A stretch of DNA of 64,000 nt from Chromobotia macracanthus (Eukaryota > Chordata > Actinopteri > Cypriniformes > Botiidae). The stretch is taken from contig JAZGTH010000015.1 in NCBI GenBank assembly GCA_036877525.1, positions 5,972,001 to 6,036,000 of the forward strand, written 5' to 3'. Shown here piece after piece: positions 60,801 to 64,000 of the stretch (position 1 is the first letter of the stretch; each line of letters begins with the position of its first letter). Under the pieces are notes generated by a model. It saw nothing but the letters and a program-made list of their open reading frames with translations. It was not told the DNA's origin and ran no database searches. Position numbers and translations under genes: made by a program.

Positions 60801-63042
60801 GACTAGTACTTTTCGGATAATTCTTGCACATTCTTCTTCTCCGAAAGCTCTCAATACACCAGCCAGACCCATCAAGATGTTCAAACTGGCAGATTTCCCT
60901 CCACCCTTGAGCTACCCCCATGTGTGCCATTATTTTGGAGATCTTGTCCTCCAGCTGAACAAAGCCATATCAGCTACCCCACCTGATGACTCCAACCTGC
61001 TAGCCAGGTACTTCTACCTGCGTGGCCTCATCAACATGCTGAACTCTAAGCGTTTAGATGCCCTCAGTGACTTCCAGAACCTCTACAAAACAGATATAGA
61101 GATTTTTCCAGGAGAGCTGGTCAAGGTTTTAGTGGACTCTCTTCGGATAGAGGAGAGAGCCCAGGCAGAGAGGAGATCTGATCTCAAACGGCTAATCTAC
61201 AAGGTGAAGAACCATGATGAGAGCCAGTATGTGGAATCAGATGATCACGTAAAGAAGTTTGAGCTGCCCAAATCCCCAATGCAGCTGGATGATTTTGTGA
61301 ACTGCGCTCAGGCATCTGGCATTGTGCGGGATGTGGCCACCAGCCAGAGATTGTTTGAGGCTCTTACTGTTGGTAGGTCAGAGCTGCTCGAATTTTGTCA
61401 CCTGTTTTGAAAACATTTTAAAGGTTAAAAAATTCTGTTTATAGGTTGTTTGAAGACAAAATGTTCAATGCTCTCGTCCTTTGGATAAGTGCGTCTGCTA
61501 AATGACTAAATGTAAATGTTTCATTTATGCCTGGTTTCACATAGTTATGAAGAAAAATCTAAAGTTTCTTCTGCTCTCGTTTCTCCTTCGGCTTTCACAG
61601 GTGAGCAAAAACAGATTGATCCAGAGATGTTTAGAGTATTTTACACCTACTGGAAGGAGACTGAGTCTGGGGCTCAGGATGTTCACCTGCCTGCTGAGGT
61701 CATAGAATGTCTGGACAACAGTGAGTTTGTGTACAAACTGTCCAGCTCTGTGAAGACCAGTTATGGTGTTGGTAAAATTGCCATGACTCAGAAGAGGCTT
61801 TTCCTCCTGACCACTGGCAGGCCAGGATATGTTGAGATCACCAAGTTCAGAGACATTCAGGTTTGCTTCTTTGTTGCTATAATAATTAGTTTAGGTGAAG
61901 AGAAGCTGATGGACAACTCTGTTGATGTTTGATCACAATCTTGTGAACCTCGGCAGGAAGTGAAGATCTCTGCTGCTCTGTTCCTGCTGTTGAGGATCCC
62001 ATCTCTAAAGATCAAAAACAGACTGAAGAAAGAGATGTTTGAGGCTAATTTGAAATCTGAGTGTGAACTGTGGAACCTGATGGTCAGGGAGATGTGGGCT
62101 GGGCGAATAATGGCTGACAACCATAAGGTACAATTTACTTGTGCTGTAGAATATTAAAGACTGGAAAGATACTAAAGGAAACAGGAATCTAGTCCTATTG
62201 TGCATGATTTATAAAGAAAGCATATTCCATCAAAATATAATAGTTATCTCTGAATGTGCCTCTGAATGAGATTTCCTTTCTGATGATAAAACCAAGACAG
62301 CACACGGTGGGATAAAATAATCAATTTGATCAACCAAACAATCCAAATTCTAATGGATAAAACCAACTTTTAGAAGTTGAGCATGCTGGTGTTTGTACAA
62401 TAAATGGTTACAAATTATAAAAGCTTTGTATGCTAAATTATTGATATTTTATGCCAGTAATATCTGACATCAGCATGCACATGTTGATTCATTATCCTTT
62501 AGGTATCTGCTGTTCATTGTGTTTTGGGTGTGAGTTGTGTATCCACTTCCTTTTCAGAGAGTATGAATTTTCCTCCCCACTCATGTTTCGAAATTCAAAT
62601 AAGCAAAGGGTTTCATAATCTCAAGTTATCTATGTCTTAAGACCGTTGATTACAGTTGCATGTGATCTGTGGTCTGTTTCTTCATTAGGACCCTCAGTAT
62701 GTGCAGCAGGCCCTGACCAATGTCCTGCTCATGGATGCAGTGGTGGCCTGCTTACAGACACAGAAAGCCGTTCTTGCTGCATCCAAACTGGCCTATTATG
62801 AAACACTACGACACAAAGGTGTGTTTGATCTATAATCTGTCCTGCCTGGGATGTTATATGAGATACCTGTACTGAAATAAAGACTGCTACATTGAAGTTA
62901 GCCCATGCTTTATCTCTTATGTTTATTCCCACAGTCCCCATGATTATTCCCAGACCCACAGCGGAGGCACTGAAGCACAAGGTTAATCCATCTCAGAACA
63001 TGAGGAGCCCTCAGTCTGTTGATGTCTTGCACTACACTTCAG
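54824..63042 (+). CDS. dennd3: DENN domain-containing protein 3, N-terminal 959 residues (gene continues past the window)
   Basis: Guanine-nucleotide exchange factor for Rab12, acting in autophagy and endosomal traffic. Exons: 54824-54907, 55596-55860, 56616-56731, 56991-57121, 57378-57489, 57935-58054, 58183-58401, 58954-59069, 59167-59322, 59741-59837, 59907-60007, 60506-60672, 60848-61372, 61601-61860, 61957-62127, 62689-62818, 62935-63042. The start MADSLPSGLLEACVVVGPS fits the family. DENN module about 30-530 (DLDLHLPFLCF, QRMVFFSSDWAKLTLIAECF, DFVMAPTPFLMGCHL, NYEHRVFNTDEFLKTR); linker 562-737 with NLLARYFYLRGLINMLNSKR and DFQNLYKTDI; then VGKIAMTQKRLFLL and an actin-binding PHenn-like region near 824-880 (EANLKSECELWNLMVREMW). 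Exon 2 could instead start at 55608. Intron 8 is GC-AG. The C-terminal WD40 repeats lie beyond the window. Confidence 0.96.
57509..57781 (-). repeat. CCCAGCTAAC-family element, copy 11, in dennd3 intron 5
   Basis: Plus-strand left end CCCAGCTGTTTCCAGG is diverged; right end CTGAGAATGTTCCCTGTTAG is clear. It begins 20 bases after the exon 5 end (donor GTGGGT at 57490). Confidence 0.78.
58565..58700 (-). repeat. Degraded CCCAGCTAAC-family remnant, dennd3 intron 7
   Basis: AAAATGTTTCCATTACATTA, ATTTTTAATGTTCTATGAAC and TAAGAACGTTATTC follow the family order on the minus strand, but no ends remain. Weak call. Confidence 0.35.
59331..59643 (-). repeat. CCCAGCTAAC-family element, copy 13, against the dennd3 intron 9 donor
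   Basis: Both ends are present (CCAGCTAACAATTTTAGGCT and GAATGTTCCCTGTTAGCTGG). Exon 9 ends at 59322 and the element starts at 59331, leaving only GTAACTAT between them. It fills about three quarters of the 418-base intron. Confidence 0.85.
61477..61518 (+). repeat. SINE 3' tail fragment in dennd3 intron 13
   Basis: CCTTTGGATAAGTGCGTCTG then CTAAATGACTAAATGTAAATG, the conserved fish SINE tail without its tRNA head. It lies about 85 bases before the exon 14 acceptor. Confidence 0.7.
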
Positions 63043-64000
63043 GTCTGCATACAGGAGAGTGTTTGGTGAAACTGTTATTTCATATGGTTTCCCTTACGAA
63101 AATAACCATGATTTAACTTTAGGAACTACTCGAATTCCCATTTATATAACCACAGTTTTACTATAAATACCATGGTAAAACCATGGTTGCTGTAGCAAAA
63201 CCATGTTAATTTGTGGTTACTGTAGTTACAATAACCATGGTTTTTTGGTGTAAACTGTAGTAAAACTATGGTTGTTTTTTGTAAGTGTTTTTTACACCTT
63301 TTGTAACTTCTGACATTTTTCAATAATGTACAAATCTGGTCTCTTTTGAAATGTTGGTCCCTTTTGCTTGTAAAGTTAATCAGAACCAAGTAGAAACTGT
63401 AGAATTGTAAAAGTTTTGCCTTCTGCTGCTTAATTTAATCCTGACACATTTCACATTTCATCCTGTGTCTCTCTAAGAGCTTTCATTTAATCTATTTAAG
63501 GTTAAAAAACTAACACACTGGACAAAGTTGATATTTTCTTTGAGTGTGCGGCAGACAAGCATCTGTTATAAAATAGTTATTTTTACTCATTTTTATAACA
63601 TGTTAACATGTTTTAAAAATGAACGTCTAGGATGACGTAAATGTGTTTACAGCTTTCAATGTGTCACATGACATCAGTATCAAAAGCAATGGTGTTGAAT
63701 TGACCAATTAGCATTTATGAAACTGTTGAGCTGGAACAAGGGAAGCACTGAGAAGATTTGACTTTTTAATGATGTGATCAAAGAATACTGTATTCCTGGT
63801 AGTGGACATAGATCCCGTGTGTAATATCATTACATGAGTTATAAATAAGTTAATTTATAACATATAAATCATTATGTTACCATAAACAGGGATAGTTTTG
63901 GATAAAAAGAAAGGATGAGTGATCCAGGTTTGGATAAACATCTAAATGAATTATAGTAAACATGTATATACATACACTGTAACATACACAGAAAAATGTT
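63043..64000 (+). other. dennd3 intron 17, incomplete at the window edge
   Basis: Begins with donor GTCTGC directly after ...HYTS. No acceptor with a following DENND3-like exon was found up to the edge, so the next coding exon, expected to lead into the WD40 repeats, lies outside. Contains one CCATGG-type palindromic repeat; the remainder is AT-rich unique sequence. Confidence 0.7.
63107..63283. repeat. CCATGG-rich palindromic repeat
   Basis: Tandem and inverted variants of AAAACCATGGTT and TGGTTACTGTAGTTACA (for example ACCATGGTAAAACCATGG and ATAACCATGGTTTTTTGG). The arrangement is self-complementary, like MITE or satellite-like elements seen in fish. Confidence 0.55.

Overview
The window is nuclear DNA of a ray-finned fish, most likely a cyprinid (carp/zebrafish group). 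It has multi-exon genes with short introns, dense fish-type interspersed repeats (tRNA-derived SINEs, elements ending in TTAAAGGGATAGTT and short terminal-inverted-repeat elements) and vertebrate proteins whose best recalled relatives are DGAT1, GPR20, SLC45A4 and DENND3. All four genes read on the + strand.

Layout. Bases 1 to about 24,400 hold no gene I can support: this is repeat-rich intergenic DNA with a few weak candidates. A CpG-rich promoter at about 24,410-24,713 leads into dgat1 (24,714-36,861), which I resolve into 17 coding exons giving a complete 496-residue enzyme with both catalytic-site residues present. After its 3' UTR and about 4 kb of intergenic DNA comes a gpr20 orphan-receptor gene (42,063-43,068). 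Its last 660 bases are open and well conserved, but its first third carries three reading-frame breaks. slc45a4 follows (46,062-52,480; 7 coding exons, 776 residues, complete). dennd3 starts at 54,824 and runs off the right edge: 17 coding exons and 959 residues are visible, covering the DENN module and the linker/PHenn region but not the C-terminal WD40 repeats.

The genes do not form one pathway. DGAT1 makes triacylglycerol in the ER, GPR20 is a plasma-membrane receptor, SLC45A4 is a membrane transporter and DENND3 is a Rab12 exchange factor. The order gpr20-slc45a4-dennd3 is a conserved vertebrate block (human 8q24.3). DGAT1 lies on the same human arm but some megabases away, so its close placement here is a lineage feature.

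The most distinctive non-genic feature is one family of ~250-340 bp elements with CCCAGCTAAC ends: 12 clear copies and one degraded copy, several inside introns and one starting 8 bases from a 5' splice site. Other points of interest are a GC-AG intron in dennd3, a dispersed repeat shared between the dgat1 upstream region and an slc45a4 intron, a thrice-repeated AGGAGTCA-type motif at the dgat1 promoter, and CTCF-like and NRF1-like sites. I found no CRISPR array, operon, rRNA or functional tRNA gene, and no clearly new biological system.
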